From Linum tenue (lineage: Eukaryota > Streptophyta > Magnoliopsida > Malpighiales > Linaceae), in assembly GCA_946122785.1 (NCBI GenBank), contig CAMGYJ010000007.1:40635587-40699586 (forward strand): a stretch of DNA of 64,000 bases, in the 5' to 3' direction. Positions 24,557-34,389 of this stretch are shown one piece after another; position 1 is the stretch's first letter, and each line of letters begins with the position of its first letter. The notes beneath the pieces were generated by a model, which was not told the DNA's origin, searched no databases, and saw only the letters and a list, made by a program, of their open reading frames with translations. The translations under genes were made by a program, and so were the position numbers.

Positions 24557-24560
<4 letters not shown>
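24192..24560 (+). other. 3' UTR of the bZIP gene, convergent with DJ-1
   Basis: The sequence between the bZIP stop and the microsatellite holds the bZIP 3' UTR and, on the other strand, the DJ-1 3' UTR. The two transcripts may overlap. Confidence 0.5.

Positions 24561-24616
<56 letters not shown>
24561..24616. repeat. (TC)28 microsatellite overlapping the DJ-1 stop codon
   Basis: Uninterrupted 56-bp TC tract. Read on the minus strand it is (GA)28, and the DJ-1 reading frame runs directly into it: the stop TGA is formed by the A at 24617 (T on the minus strand) plus the first GA of the repeat. Confidence 0.97.
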
Positions 24617-24622
<6 letters not shown>

Positions 24623-26682
24623 TAATATACTCCAACACAAGGCCTTCAGCAACACTTCTTGCTCTAGCATGACCAAACAACTTCGTCACTATAGCTAGTG
24701 CGAAATCCATTACAGTAGCAAGTCCCTTGCAGGTAATCAACCTTCCATCAATGACTACCTTTGCGCTATTCACCATTTCGTTCGTTAACTTGTTACCAAT
24801 GCTAGGATGTGCAGCGATTCTCTTATCCTTTAGCAGACAGTGCTTCTGCAGAACGAATAGGGAGGAGCAAACTGCTCCGTATATTCTTCCACCTGCATCT
24901 TGTTCCTGCAGTAGCTTCTTTAGAACTTTTGATTTCTGAAGGCGATCTGATCCAGCACTTCCACCCTGAAATTTTGTTGAACGGAAACTTTTGAAAATGT
25001 GTCCAGTCTAGTCCTTGGTTCTAGTGCAGGCTGAAAACATTGCAGGATGCTTACCGGGAGAACTATAAGATCATAGGCAAATTCAGCAGCCTCGTCAATG
25101 AACTTGTCTGCAACCATTTTTGTACCTTGTGATCCCAAAATTTGCACAGATTTTCCAACTGAAGCAACCACAACTTCCACATTGGCTCGCCTCAGAATGT
25201 CGACAATGGTAACTACTTCAATTTCTTCCGAGCCATTAGCAATTGGAATTAGCACCTGTCGAGTGATTGTTGTAAGTTGAAACGACTAACGACAATCTAA
25301 GGATGTAAGCAAATCGGGATCTATTTAAAGAAAAACGAGAGAGATAGACAGAAGGGGGAAGCAAGCAATTACACGAGGATTATGTTCAAAAGACCACTCT
25401 GTGGGGTTCAACTCTTCCTTTCTGCAGTTATCATCACCTGTATCCATCAACTATCACAAAAGCAATACAAACTTCATTCAATTTGCTAGACTGTTTCTTG
25501 ATAAACTTCAGGAAACAAATTATGGAATGCGCAATCCTTAGTCCTTACCAACATCTCTGCAACTTCCTTGGCAACTGTCTCCCCAAACAGCTGATCCACA
25601 AAGGATAAAGCAAACTGAAAAGATGTTCCAGGCCCGCGGCTCGTAGTAACTTTTCCTGAAACTTGAAGATTTGATTTAACAGCCCAGAAGGTGGGGAGCT
25701 TGTCCATGAATGCTGGGTGGCATGTGATCTTGCATTACACGCTACAGAACAATTAGCAATTGAAACATACAAATACAAGCACAGTTCGTCCTGCATCCAT
25801 ATATTACTGACAATCCCGTAACCAAAGTAAACAACCTGCTTCTTTCTTAGGAGGCCCCATGGAAGAAGGGTGACAGCTGGAGCTGCACATATGGCACCAT
25901 ATAACCTCTCTTCATCAGCCTGCTTGCTCGTAATTCGGCGCAGAACTTCACAATCTCTCAACCTAGCCGAGCCCGGCATTCCTCCCTAATCATAGACTAC
26001 ATTAAAACAACCCATATGCTGCAATTATAGTTCTAGAGTACTTCAAACTATGCCTGTGGTTCTTAAATTAACAAGTTGAACAAAATTTGAAAGCAAACAA
26101 CTAGGTTCATCATTTGGAAGTAAAACGAAACGACTAACCGGCAAAGCCACGAGATCAAAGGTTTCATCAGAACAATCAGAAATGGAGATGTCAGCAACTA
26201 GCTTACTCCCAGCTGCAGCCTCAATCTCTAGCTGCGGTTCCACTGAGGCAACAGTGACCTTTGCACCAGCTCGCCGCAGAACATCGATTAATATCACAGC
26301 TTCCATTTCTTCAGTGCCAAATCCAATGGGAACAAGGACCTGCAAGAAAAGGTCAGACTTCTTCAATGCCCACTCAATCAGACCTAATACTGTTCCATTC
26401 ATCCAACTGGAAGTAAAAAGGAGATACCTTTTTGGGAGGCGCGGCGGAGATGGGAGCGGTGGAGTCGGAATTACTGGTGGTTGGAGTCGTGGGTATTTGA
26501 GGGGAAGCCGTCTGGGAGATGGGTTTCGAAGAGCGGTTTCTCGGAGCGGCTGATTTTCGCCGTGAGGGAGATTCCATCACGGAGGCGCAAGTCAGAGACG
26601 AAGGAGGAGTGACAGCCATTGAATAATAGAACTTGAGAGAAGGAAGCTTTGCAGGACATAGCGTACAGAAGAACGACTCCAT
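24615..26682 (-). CDS. DJ-1/PfpI family protein with two tandem domains, 471 aa
   Basis: Plant DJ-1 homologue; family members act as glyoxalase III/deglycase-type or redox-protective proteins. Exons on the minus strand are 26682-26428, 26339-26139, 25985-25836, 25728-25549, 25450-25373, 25255-25055 and 24965-24615, all in phase 0. Residues 1-85 are Ser/Pro-rich and basic, suggesting an organelle transit peptide; a second Met at residue 22 could start a shorter form. Domain 1 (86-262) has [14 protein letters not shown] and the nucleophile-elbow motif YGAICAAPA with Cys185. Domain 2 (289-471) has [14 protein letters not shown] and YGAVCSS with Cys388. Both domains keep the Glu pair and Cys at equal offsets. 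The first two exons of each domain start alike (both first exons are 201 bp), showing an internal duplication; domain 2 has lost one intron. Closest to plant DJ1A/DJ1B types. Confidence 0.92.
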
Positions 26683-27110
26683 TGATGCCTCTCGAATTGA
26701 TTTGCTTCCCTGTGCCGCTTAACAGGAAAGGCGCGCGACCATTTTTGGACTCTTCACTTAACTCTAGGCTCGTCCCCCTTATCCGAAACTTAAAAAAAAT
26801 GAAAATGGATTTACTTTCTGCTAATTAGTACATCATTGCTGTAGAGAGAGAATCGAAAAAATATAAGAAAAACACACATGATTATTAGGCAATAGAGCAG
26901 GCCAACGCAGCAATGGATTAGATGAGGATGACACCTACTGCATCCGATCACTGAAGATTGAAGAAAGAGAGAAGAAGCGGAGAAAAGGCACATACATATA
27001 TAATAAATACCGTCGGGAAGGGAAGAAGAAGAACGAAGTACAGAGTGGATAGAAACTGCAAGATCCCTACTTTTGGAGGAAAAACGAGGGAGACGTTGAG
27101 AAGGGGAGAT
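26683..27110. promoter_or_regulatory. shared divergent promoter region of DJ-1 and MCCB
   Basis: Only 428 bp separate the start codons of the leftward DJ-1 gene and the rightward MCCB gene, so both promoters and both 5' UTRs must fit here. No clear TATA box is visible in either direction, in keeping with housekeeping-type promoters. The MCCB frame is open upstream to 26958, but the mitochondrial-type presequence starts at the ATG at 27111. Confidence 0.55.
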
Positions 27111-29802
27111 ATGTTGAGGATTGTGGCGAGAAGAATTGCTTCGGCTTCTTTAGCATCCAAGTCGACCTCGTTTCATCTTCTGCGCTGCACAAGAGGTTTC
27201 AGCTTTGGGGTTCTTCCCGATGGGGTGGACAGGACTTCCGAGTCGTTTTCCCGCAACTCTATGGCTATGGAGTCTCTCATTTCCCAGCTCCAGTCCAACA
27301 TAAACCAAGTAAGAAATGGGAAATTTTCTGATGTTCGTAGTGTGAGAAACTGAGAATTCTGATGTGGGTTGGGTTCCTTTTCCCCCCTGCGTCTTGCTTA
27401 TTTTTGGAGGTTTTGGCTGGAGGAGGAGAATCGGCGGTCAAGAGGAACAGAAGCAGGAATAAGCTGCTACCAAGAGAAAGAATTGACCGGCTGCTTGATC
27501 CAGGTTCTTCATTTCTTGAGCTTTCTCAGGTACTTGGACCTTTCAAGTCCTTATGCTTTTGTGAAATAAATTAGCTGTAATGCTTTGGATCATATGATAT
27601 ATAAGGCTATGGTAAGTTTCAGGCAATACTGATATGTGGTCACCTGAAATGTCTCATTTCGCTGCTGCTTACTTTATGTTCATTGGCTTAAAGCTTGCAG
27701 GCCATGAATTATATGATGAATCCCTGCCTTCTGGCGGAGTAGTTACTGGAATAGGTCCTGTTCATGGCCGACTTTGCATGTTTGTAGCAAATGATCCTAC
27801 TGTCAAGGGGGGAACTTACTATCCCATCACAGTAAAGAAACATCTTAGGGCGCAAGAGATTGCTGCTCGATGCAGACTGCCTTGCATCTATCTCGTCGAC
27901 AGTGGTGGTGCTTTTCTTCCGAAGCAGGCTGAGGTGTTCCCCGACAAGGATAATTTCGGAAGAATTTTCTTCAACCAAGCTGTAATGTCTGCTGAAGGCA
28001 TCCCACAGATTGCACTGGTATTAGGTTCTTGTACAGCTGGTGGTGCCTACATTCCTGCTATGGCTGATGAAAGTGTGATGGTCAAGGGTAATGCAACCAT
28101 ATTTTTGGCTGGACCACCACTTGTCAAGGTCAGTTGCAAGTTCTTGTTTTCTAGATTGAAGTTGCTGCATGCATAATGGTGATCCGTTTTTCTATACTTT
28201 TTTGGTGAAGTTAAATTGAGGGGAAAATTCATGTTAGGCTGCTACAGGAGAGGAAGTATCTGCTGAAGCTTTAGGAGGTGCTTCCTTGCATTGCAAAACA
28301 TCAGGAGTTTCAGACTACTTTGCTCAAGGTAGGAAGAAACTTATGAACAAGGGCATATAAACAATGAAAATCCAGAACTGATCATGTGTATGTATTGTTA
28401 TCCCTTCAATTGTAGATGAATTGCATGCACTAGCGCTTGGAAGGAACATTATCAAGAACTTGCACATGGCTGGAAAATGCCGAGTGGCCAATGAAGGACA
28501 TAACTTAAGTCTCGAGTACAAAGAGCCATTATACGACATAAAGGAGCTGAGAACTATTGCCCCGGCAGACCACAAGCAGGCGTTTGATATTCGATCAGTT
28601 ATTGCCCGAATTGTTGATGGAAGTGAGTTTGATGAGTTCAAGAAATTATATGGAACGGTGAGCATCTCTGAGAACCCTTCGATACCTTTCTTTGGCTTAG
28701 GCTTTGACCTTTTGAGTAACGGAATCTCAGTTGCATCTCTGCAGACCCTCGTGACAGGCTTTGCTAAAATTTTCGGTCAACCTGTGGGAATAATTGGAAA
28801 TAATGGAATATTGTTTAATGAATCTGCTCTGAAGGGGGCACATTTCATTGAACTCTGTAGTCAGCGTAACATTCCTCTAGTTTTCCTGCAGAACATCACT
28901 GGATTCATGGTAAGTTGGTCAGCTTTGTGCTTCTTTCTTGGTTATGAATTTTGATAGCCTTCGAGTCACGGTGGTTTGCTGGTTTTGTAGGTTGGCTCTA
29001 GATCTGAGGCAAATGGTATAGCAAAATCGGGTGCGAAGATGGTAATGGCTGTTTCTTGTGCAAAGGTTGGTGGCACTTCTCCCGTTAGATGTTGATTACC
29101 ACCTCAAAGTAACATTTCAATGGAGTATGATTTCAGTAACTGAAAACAAAGTTTTGCAGATGTTTGGGACATGGTACAATAGGACATGAACAAACCTGAT
29201 TCCTATAACTATTTCCGTGGTGTAGGTGCCTAAGGTAACCATCATGGTTGGTGGAAGCTTCGGCGCTGGAAACTATGCAATGTGTGGTCGTGCATATAGC
29301 CCTGACTTCTTGTTCCTCTGGCCAAATGCTAAAATATCAGTCATGGGCGGAGCGCAGGTACTTAATCTTCTTCATTGAACTGAAAGCCGGCAACTTGATT
29401 TGATAAGTTAATGTCTTCTCTCATGACATCTTTCTTCCCAAATTTGCTTTTAGGCTGCCGGTGTGCTATCTCAGATTGAAAAGGCAAACAAGAAGAAGCA
29501 GGGGATCCAGGTAAAAATCATTCATTCTTCCATCTGGCGTTGTGTAATGAGTTTCTGGATTAGCGCCGAATCATGACGAGTACATTTTGATTCTGCAGTG
29601 GACCACAGAAGAGGAGGAAAGCTTCAAGGGGAAAGTGGTTGAAGCATACGAGAGGGAAGGTAGTTCATACTACTCAACTGCGAGGCTTTGGGACGACGGC
29701 ATCATCGATCCAGCAGACACGAGAAAAGTTATAGGGCTCTGTATATCTGCTTCCATGAACCGCCCCTCTGAAGACACCAAGTTTGGTGTGTTCAGGATGT
29801 AG
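27111..29802 (+). CDS. MCCB: methylcrotonyl-CoA carboxylase beta subunit, mitochondrial, 572 aa
   Basis: Carboxyltransferase subunit of the biotin enzyme that converts 3-methylcrotonyl-CoA to 3-methylglutaconyl-CoA in mitochondrial leucine degradation; partner is the biotinylated alpha subunit. Exons: 27111-27308, 27410-27529, 27694-28128, 28238-28328, 28416-28657, 28745-28909, 28991-29065, 29226-29357, 29454-29510, 29599-29802. The N-terminus is Arg/Ser/Ala-rich, as in a mitochondrial presequence. The N-terminal carboxyltransferase domain carries [14 protein letters not shown] (about 215-228). The C-terminal one carries [19 protein letters not shown] and [17 protein letters not shown] (about 452-468). 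It ends in the family-typical FGVFRM. Length fits plant MCCB (about 585-590 aa). The 87-bp intron 28658-28744 has no stop and is a multiple of three, so it could be misread as coding. Confidence 0.95.
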
Positions 29803-30083
29803 TTGTGATTGAACTTTGCAACTTTGTCAGGTTAAAGCTATGACCAATAGAGAACTGGAATTGGCATTAGGCTGTTCCATTGAAAAGCCTTGTTGAAGGA
29901 TCATTGTGTTGGATGGCTTTGTGGATATTTCCCTCTTTTGTACATCAGCCCAACTAGATGGCATCTCAGTGACTTGTCAATAAGAGTTTGGTTGGAGCTG
30001 AGTTGTCAAACTACAATTGGGAATACCACTTGAACATCCCACCAATGAAAATTATATAGTAGGCATCCTATCATTAACCAAAA

Positions 30084-30156
30084 GCACCCGTGGCCTAATG
30101 GATAAGGCGTTTGACTTCTAATCAAATGATTGTGGGTTCGAGTCCCACCGGGTGTG
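30084..30156 (+). tRNA. tRNA-Arg (anticodon UCU)
   Basis: A complete cloverleaf of 73 nt can be drawn. Acceptor stem GCACCCG pairs with CGGGTGT (first pair G-U), the D-arm is GCCT/AGGC, and the anticodon stem TTTGA/TCAAA encloses loop CTTCTAA, giving anticodon TCT. The T-arm is GTGGG/CCCAC around TTCGAGT. Internal A box (TGGCCTAATGG) and B box (GGTTCGAGTCC) are intact, and a TTTT terminator follows at about 30163. CCA is not encoded, as expected for a nuclear gene. Confidence 0.93.
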
Positions 30157-30337
30157 ATATCTTTTCTATTTAATTTAAACATTTAACAACTAAAAATAAA
30201 TAAATAAAACTTTTTCCATTTTTGTTTTTAATTTGACAGCTCTTTTTCCTCTCCTTATCTGATCTATTCCTACTTCCAGATTCGCTACTTCGTCTTCTCC
30301 ATTTTCACACCGAGAAAACTCTTCCGGCGCTCTGAAA

Positions 30338-31266
30338 ATGGCGGCTTCTACTTCAGCGTGCTTCCGCCCTCTTCCTCTCTCTGGTTCTGCCCCACTCCGT
30401 CAACCGGCGGAGCTCAGTTCCAACTCGGCAATCTCCTTCGGTTTCAACTTCTCCCCCGAAGTCAGAGGATTAGGTCTCCGTTTAACCAGCTCCCCCTCGT
30501 CTTCTCCCCTCCAGGTCGTTTGCATGCGCGGATCCAAAGGTAGAAATTCTTCATCTTAATTGCAAAAAAAAAAAAAAAAAAAACCCTTGAAGCGTTTCCC
30601 ATTCCGGCACTTTCTTTTTCACATCTGATACATTTCAATTTTGATTGCGGTCCACCGTTGTCAATCAATTCATGCTTAGGGTTTGCACCAAAATCAGTTT
30701 CTGTTTCTCGAGCATTTCTGATTTCATTGGTGGGAACCTTCCCGGCGGAGTAGTGAAGATGTTGTTTGAATTTTGCGCTTGCTTCTCTGACGGAATTTGT
30801 GAATTGTTAAGGTGGCAAGAAAGAGAAAACGGCAAAACCCGACCCAGTTTACCGTAATCGATTAGTTAGCATGTTCGTTAACCGAGTCCTGAAAAGTGGG
30901 AAAAAGTCACTGGCCTATTTCATTATGTACCGAGCCTTGGGGAGGGTTCAGGAAAAGACGGGACAAAATCCATTGGCAGTGTTGAGGGAAGCAGTGCAAG
31001 TAGTTACTCCTGATGTAGCTGTGAAATCTAGGCGTGTTGGGGGTGCAACTCAACAGGTTCCTGTTGAAGTAGACACGACTCAGGGCAAAGCACTTGCGAT
31101 CCGTTGGCTGCTGGTGGCAGCTAGAAAGAGGCAAGGTCGGGATATGGTGTTCAAACTAAGTAATGAGTTAATCGATGCTGCCAAAGGAAGTGGTGATGCT
31201 GTAAGGAAGAGAGAGGAGACCCATAGAATGGCGGAGGCCAATAGAGCTTTTGCACATTATCGTTAG
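30338..31266 (+). CDS. rps7: nuclear-encoded plastid ribosomal protein uS7 (rps7) with thioredoxin transit peptide, 218 aa
   Basis: Small-subunit protein that nucleates assembly of the 3' domain of 16S rRNA. Exon 1 (30338-30539) is shared with thioredoxin m3; exon 2 is 30812-31266. The acceptor GTTAAG at 30811 joins in the same phase 1 and gives [19 protein letters not shown], so nearly all of plastid S7 (151 of about 155 residues) is fused to the transit peptide. Recognisable S7 blocks are [40 protein letters not shown] and the C-terminal [14 protein letters not shown]. No stop or frameshift is present. Strong similarity to plastid-encoded rps7 of land plants, which has no transit peptide, points to plastid-to-nucleus gene transfer into the thioredoxin intron. 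One transcript cannot make both proteins, so splice choice or early polyadenylation decides. Confidence 0.93.
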
Positions 31267-32356
31267 AACATTGAATCAGAGATTGGCAGAAAGCAATTCA
31301 ATGGCTGAGTTTTGAATTGAAAGAAAGGGAACAACAATGTTATCTTTAGTTATCTGTACCTGCTTTTCTTTTGATTCTGATTAGAGCAGTAAGGGAACAC
31401 ATCTCTTGTATCTTCCTGTAACCTTAATTCATTAGTCGTCTCTCTCCAAATATGATGATAGTCTTCTTACTTGCATTATCTGTTTCTACAACCATATTAG
31501 GCTAATATGCTGTTGGAGACTGAGTGCAGAGTGCTCCTGCATTCTGTCTCAGATTGGAGAATGATTGATTTTCATTTCGTGTATGAAGTTGAGAGTACTG
31601 AATGGTTAGAATGTGCTTATGGGGAGCACCCCCTCCATAGAATCTTTGCCTTGTTGGTATATAATTGCTTCTCCTCATGCTTTAGTTGAGCAACCCACTG
31701 AAGCGATGGATGGTGACTACATGCAATTCAATGGTGAGTCTGAATACGTAGTTACTGGCCTGCTGGGAACATTTGGCACATGCTTGTACCCTTGAGGGAT
31801 CTGTATCACTGTATCGCCGGATGGTATTAGATGATCCAACAGCTCAAGCAGATGGTATCTTCCTTAGATAAGAGTTTCCTGAGAAGAATCTTGGGGAGTT
31901 GATTAAGTGTTGTTTTCTGTAGCTTGCTTTATGGTTGGTTTAGATCAAGTTGTCCTACACAGATTTCAGTAAACATCTAGAGTCTAGTAATAAGACAGGC
32001 TTCTTTAACCACTATGTTTTTCGCTATGTTCAGCAGCAGCAGTTGTTACCAAGGACTCTTGGGAGAAGTCAATTCTGAAAAGTGATACCCCTGTCCTAGT
32101 TGAGTTCCATGCAAGTTGGTGTGGCCCCTGTAAGATGGTCCACCGAGTAATTGATGAGCTTGCTGGGGAGTATGAAGGAAGAATTCAGTGCTTTGTGCTC
32201 AATGCAGATAATGATTCCCAAATTGCTGAGGAATACGAGATTAAGGCTGTGCCTGTAGTTCTGCTTTTCAAGAATGGAGAAAAGCAAGAGACCGTGGTTG
32301 GTACTATGCCCAAGGAATTCTATGCAGCCGCAATTGAGAGGGTTCTGAAGCCATGA
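30338..32356 (+). CDS. thioredoxin m3-type protein, chloroplast, 174 aa (splice form 2 of the composite locus)
   Basis: Plastid thiol-disulfide oxidoreductase. Exon 1 is 30338-30539 and exon 2 is 32034-32356; the phase-1 junction creates Ala-Ala-Ala-Val-Val-Thr at the mature start. Exon 1 encodes 67 residues rich in Ser, Pro, Ala and Leu without acidic residues near the front, a typical chloroplast transit peptide. The thioredoxin domain has the active site [11 protein letters not shown], the cis-Pro region [13 protein letters not shown] and a VGTMPKEFY stretch matching thioredoxin m3 (GAT1 in Arabidopsis, linked to plasmodesmal trafficking) rather than classical m1/m2/m4 types. The intron is 1,494 bp and contains the complete rps7 exon. 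An AATAAA signal lies 293 bp after the stop. Confidence 0.9.
31267..32033 (+). other. rps7 3' UTR and remaining part of the thioredoxin intron
   Basis: After the rps7 stop comes non-coding sequence that must hold the 3' UTR and poly(A) site of the uS7 message, then ordinary intron sequence to the acceptor TTCAG at 32033. The acceptor lies in a CAGCAGCAG run, so neighbouring AGs at 32036 and 32039 could add or drop alanines (NAGNAG-type choice). Open frames at 31507-31795 have no recognisable family. T-rich stretches near 31360 and AATTCATTAG near 31425 are possible poly(A)-site elements. Confidence 0.5.
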
Positions 32357-33222
32357 ATGCCTCTCTTTTCTCGTCACTGTCGAGCATAATAGAAACTCGG
32401 ATCAATGCTTTTCTCTTGTTGTTTGTTTGTTTGTTTGTTGTCTCTGTTTCTTGCTATCAGGTGTGGTGGAATTTTTGTTCTGCTTTGAGTTATCTACTAG
32501 AACATATAGAGCTGATGAAACATGTTATGCTCATTGCCGGCTTCAAAAAACAGGTGCAAATGAGTTTTTGTGCACCTTGATGTGGTCGGAAGCTTATGAC
32601 ATGTAAATACATTGTGCATTCTCTTTTCATCTTTGTCTATAGAAGGTTAATAAAATAACTATTGATTGCGATTTGAGTTCCTTAAAAGCTGATTATCTGG
32701 TCTCTCTGTTTACTTGTGAGAGAAGTTTCTTTCGGGGTTGAAGAGTCTGTTCCAGGGGAAGCATTTTTGGAGTTTCATTGAATGTTGAACTTATTAGTGC
32801 AGTATTTACTGACCTAGCAATATGCTTACTTAGTGCAGCTGAGTTTTGTCCACGATGCCATCATTTGCAGGTCCTGTGTGTCTGTCACTTCATAGACCTG
32901 TAGTTAGGAACTTTTTGTGGGAATAAAAGGGAACCAGTGTACCCTTTTACAACAGAATTGCAGCAAGCTTCCAAGGGGATGAACATCCCAAGGAGGCCAA
33001 CATAATTGTAGGGAAATTCTGGATTACACAAAGAAAAATTCCATTTTCCTACAAGTAATTAAAGTATCCTCGGATTCTATTGCTGAACAACACCACTTAT
33101 TACTTATTAGGGATATTGGTCTGACTTTGTGTTTAGATCAAGCGTCACCATGATTTTAAGTTATTGATTGCGATAATGGTTGGATGAAAATTACTTTAGC
33201 CTTAACAAACGTAATTTATCAA
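32357..33222 (+). other. 3' UTR of thioredoxin m3 and intergenic sequence
   Basis: The thioredoxin 3' UTR contains a GTTTGTTTGTTTGTTTG run near 32421 and probably ends after the AATAAA at 32649-32654. Beyond that no gene is recognised. Confidence 0.45.
32649..32654 (+). terminator. AATAAA poly(A) signal of the thioredoxin m3 / rps7 locus
   Basis: Canonical AATAAA hexamer in a TA-rich context, 293 bp after the thioredoxin stop. It is the best candidate for the distal 3' end of the locus. Confidence 0.5.
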
Positions 33223-34038
33223 TAGGGGTGTACAAATGGATTGGTTACTACTTACTATGGACCATGGTAATCATATTAACCGGTAGCAATCGGTTAATTC
33301 GGTTTGGTTAATTTAGATAATTGGTTTGGTTTGGTTAAACAATTTTGCTTATTTGGTTTAGGTGGTTTGGTTTGGTTTCAACACTGCTAACCAATGAAAC
33401 CAATTAACCAATTAATGATACACCTAATATACAGAATTATTTATACTTCCATGCAACTAATCAAACCAAACTTTCGTGAATCGCTATTTTATTTTCATGT
33501 GCACAACAAACCAAAACATTATGGGTCAAAAACTAAATGGGCATGCCTATTTACTAAACCAAAACATTTTGGACAACTACTAGACTTTTGGATTACGTAC
33601 ATTACCATGACAGCCACCTCAAACTATGTATAGTTTAACTGTTTTGTAGGAGAGTTTGAACTTCCTGATGACTGGTATTGGTATATATTTATCTTAAAGG
33701 GTTTGTTGTAGGCTAACTATATTAGGTGCAGAGATGATGAATGATGTATTAACTCGAATGATGATGATAATCATGGATGGTTAGTCTTATTATTATTGCT
33801 TATATATAATGATAGTAACAACATGTGGTTATGTTTTATCAGTAACAGGATAATTGTTCTCATGCAATGTTATGTTATTTGGTTAATCCGATTAGCCAAA
33901 CCAAATTAAACTTTGGTTTGGTTAATTTGGTTTTCGTGTTAATTTGGACGGTTTGGTTAAGACATTTTATTTCATGGTTAATGAAATTTAGGCTTAATTG
34001 GTTTGATTATTACCACGGTAACCATTTGAACACCCCTA
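33223..34038 (-). mobile_element. hAT-type MITE, family A copy 3, reversed (816 bp)
   Basis: The right end, reversed, reads TAGGGGTGTTCAAATGGTTACC and is colinear with the left ends of the copies at 7351, 19364 and 38575. The left end is TAGGGGTGTACAAATGG. Flanks AATTTATC and AATTTCTT agree only partly, so the target duplication has decayed or the borders are off by a base or two. No coding capacity. Confidence 0.7.
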
Positions 34039-34389
34039 ATTTCTTGAAGGTGAAACTCTAAGGAATTATGGGTGTGAGCTTCAACGTTGTGGAAAGGAAT
34101 CGGGAAATGGTGGGAATAATGGTCGCGGGCATGAGGATAAGCATTGAAGATGGAAGGGACACAAATTCTGGACGGACCGATGGCCTGACAATGGGGAGAT
34201 GCTTCCTCTCCTCGACTATGCCCTTGAGCAAGGATGTAACTAGAATTTTGTATAAGGTGTGTCCATTTTTATTAAATTTTTAAATATTTATGATATAATT
34301 TTATATTTGAAATTTTTTATAAATAAATATGGATTAATCATCGAAACTATCAAGAATATCTCACTTTGTGTACCAAACAATTATCCTTT

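Noticed and set aside
24561..24616. CRISPR-like or satellite array
   Set aside because: Simple dinucleotide microsatellite; no spacer-repeat structure, and none is expected in a plant nuclear genome.
28745..28909. MCCB exon as one piece from 28416 to 28909
   Set aside because: The continuous frame would add 29 residues absent from the family, bounded by good GT and AG sites, so I split it into two exons.
30812..31266. rps7 as a recent plastid DNA fragment (NUPT)
   Set aside because: No recognisable plastid flanks, an intact frame, and splice phase matching the upstream transit-peptide exon argue for a working nuclear gene.
33223..34046. clear 8-bp target duplication for family A copy 3
   Set aside because: TTTATCAA and ATTTCTTG do not match; only a shifted 6-of-8 match exists, so I did not claim one.
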